64,000 bases of DNA. Source: Globodera rostochiensis (Eukaryota; Nematoda; Chromadorea; Rhabditida; Heteroderidae). This document shows, piece after piece, positions 63,600 to 64,000 of this stretch (its first letter is position 1; each line of letters opens with the position of its first letter). The notes under the pieces are model-generated. The model was not told the DNA's origin. It worked only from the letters and a program-made list of their open reading frames with translations, and did no database searches. A program made the translations under genes and the position numbers. The stretch is taken from NCBI GenBank assembly GCA_018350325.1, contig JAEVLN010000006.1:1812693-1876692 (forward strand), read 5' to 3'.

Positions 63600-64000
63600 C
63601 CCTTTTTTGATGGCACTTGTCGGCGCCGGCGGAACCTCCAATTTTATAAAAAAATTTTGAAAATTTCTGAACTGTAAATTATTATATTCTTTGAGGATGA
63701 GAAAACATAAAGAAGCAAAATAAAATCAATTTTTGTAAAGTAAATTCTAATAATAAAATCATAGTGTAATCCGCTATAATAAAAATCAATTTTAGTAATG
63801 TAAATGCTTTGTTTAATAATATAATAAATATTTTAACAATGTTGTAATGTTAATACTTGTTTATAAATAAAAAAAATCAATTTTAGTAATATAACCCTTT
63901 GTTTAATAAATATAATATTAACTTTTTTGTTAATATTTTTGAATGTTTTATCAAAGCCACCAATTCTTCCGCTAAGAATATCATAAATGCCTATTACGCA
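63600..64000. other. Gene-free AT-rich end of window
   Basis: Three variants of AAAATCAATTTTAGTAATGTAA occur between 63720 and 63900. The same word is found downstream of fossil fragments at 2680-2740 and elsewhere. No gene is seen. Confidence 0.4.

Overview
The window looks like a nuclear contig from a plant-parasitic nematode, most likely a cyst nematode (Heteroderidae, Globodera or Heterodera type). It is AT-rich, has spliced genes with short exons, and is crowded with small transposons. The taxonomic reading rests on four things. There is a SPRY-domain fragment of the SPRYSEC type. A repeated family of secreted proteins has promoters carrying clusters of ATGCCA, the 'DOG box' hexamer known from dorsal-gland effectors of potato cyst nematodes. 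There is a spliced, bacterial-looking GH5-type glycoside hydrolase. A U1 snRNA gene begins with the 5' end seen in Caenorhabditis. I could run no search, so the genus is inference.

Layout. 0-5.5 kb: a U1 snRNA copy with an altered 5' end, a broken secreted-protein gene, fossil fragments, and copy A of the main secreted family on the plus strand. 5.5-8 kb: gene-free, low-complexity DNA. 8.06-26.5 kb: one long gene of about 21 exons for an alpha-type nicotinic acetylcholine receptor-like subunit. Its introns hold two minisatellites, several MITEs and, from 14758 to 23576, a complete Maverick/Polinton-type element with a 6-bp target-site duplication. 26.5-29.4 kb: a hAT transposase remnant, MITEs, a large palindrome and another broken secreted-protein exon. 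29.4-51 kb: a minus-strand array of five more copies (B-F) of the main secreted family, separated by duplicated promoter blocks, fossil exon pieces, a 15-bp tandem array and nested MITEs. 53.3-56.5 kb: another broken secreted gene and the complete four-exon GH5-like gene. 57-64 kb: MITEs, a canonical U1 snRNA gene, a candidate small secreted gene, a truncated SPRY gene and further MITEs.

The most unusual object is the Maverick. It carries a truncated protein-primed PolB (exonuclease motifs, motif A and motif B are visible; motif C is missing), an adenovirus-pX-like small protein frame, and a conserved 'KKM' protein. It also has two things I do not know from such elements. One is a TATA-binding-protein-like gene lying in and across both terminal inverted repeats. 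The other is a piece of an Argonaute gene, with a clear PAZ domain, joined directly to the broken PolB end.

The secreted family has a uniform four-exon structure: signal peptide exon, two core exons, and a 15-nt last exon encoding DNEL after a lysine, so proteins end in K-DNEL. Five copies are intact by eye and one (E) is decaying. A second secreted family is present as three copies, each broken by a different small indel. Small transposons with 8-bp duplications are everywhere. Many have interiors built from short repeats of their own terminal words, and two sit exactly at 5' splice sites of the GH5-like gene.
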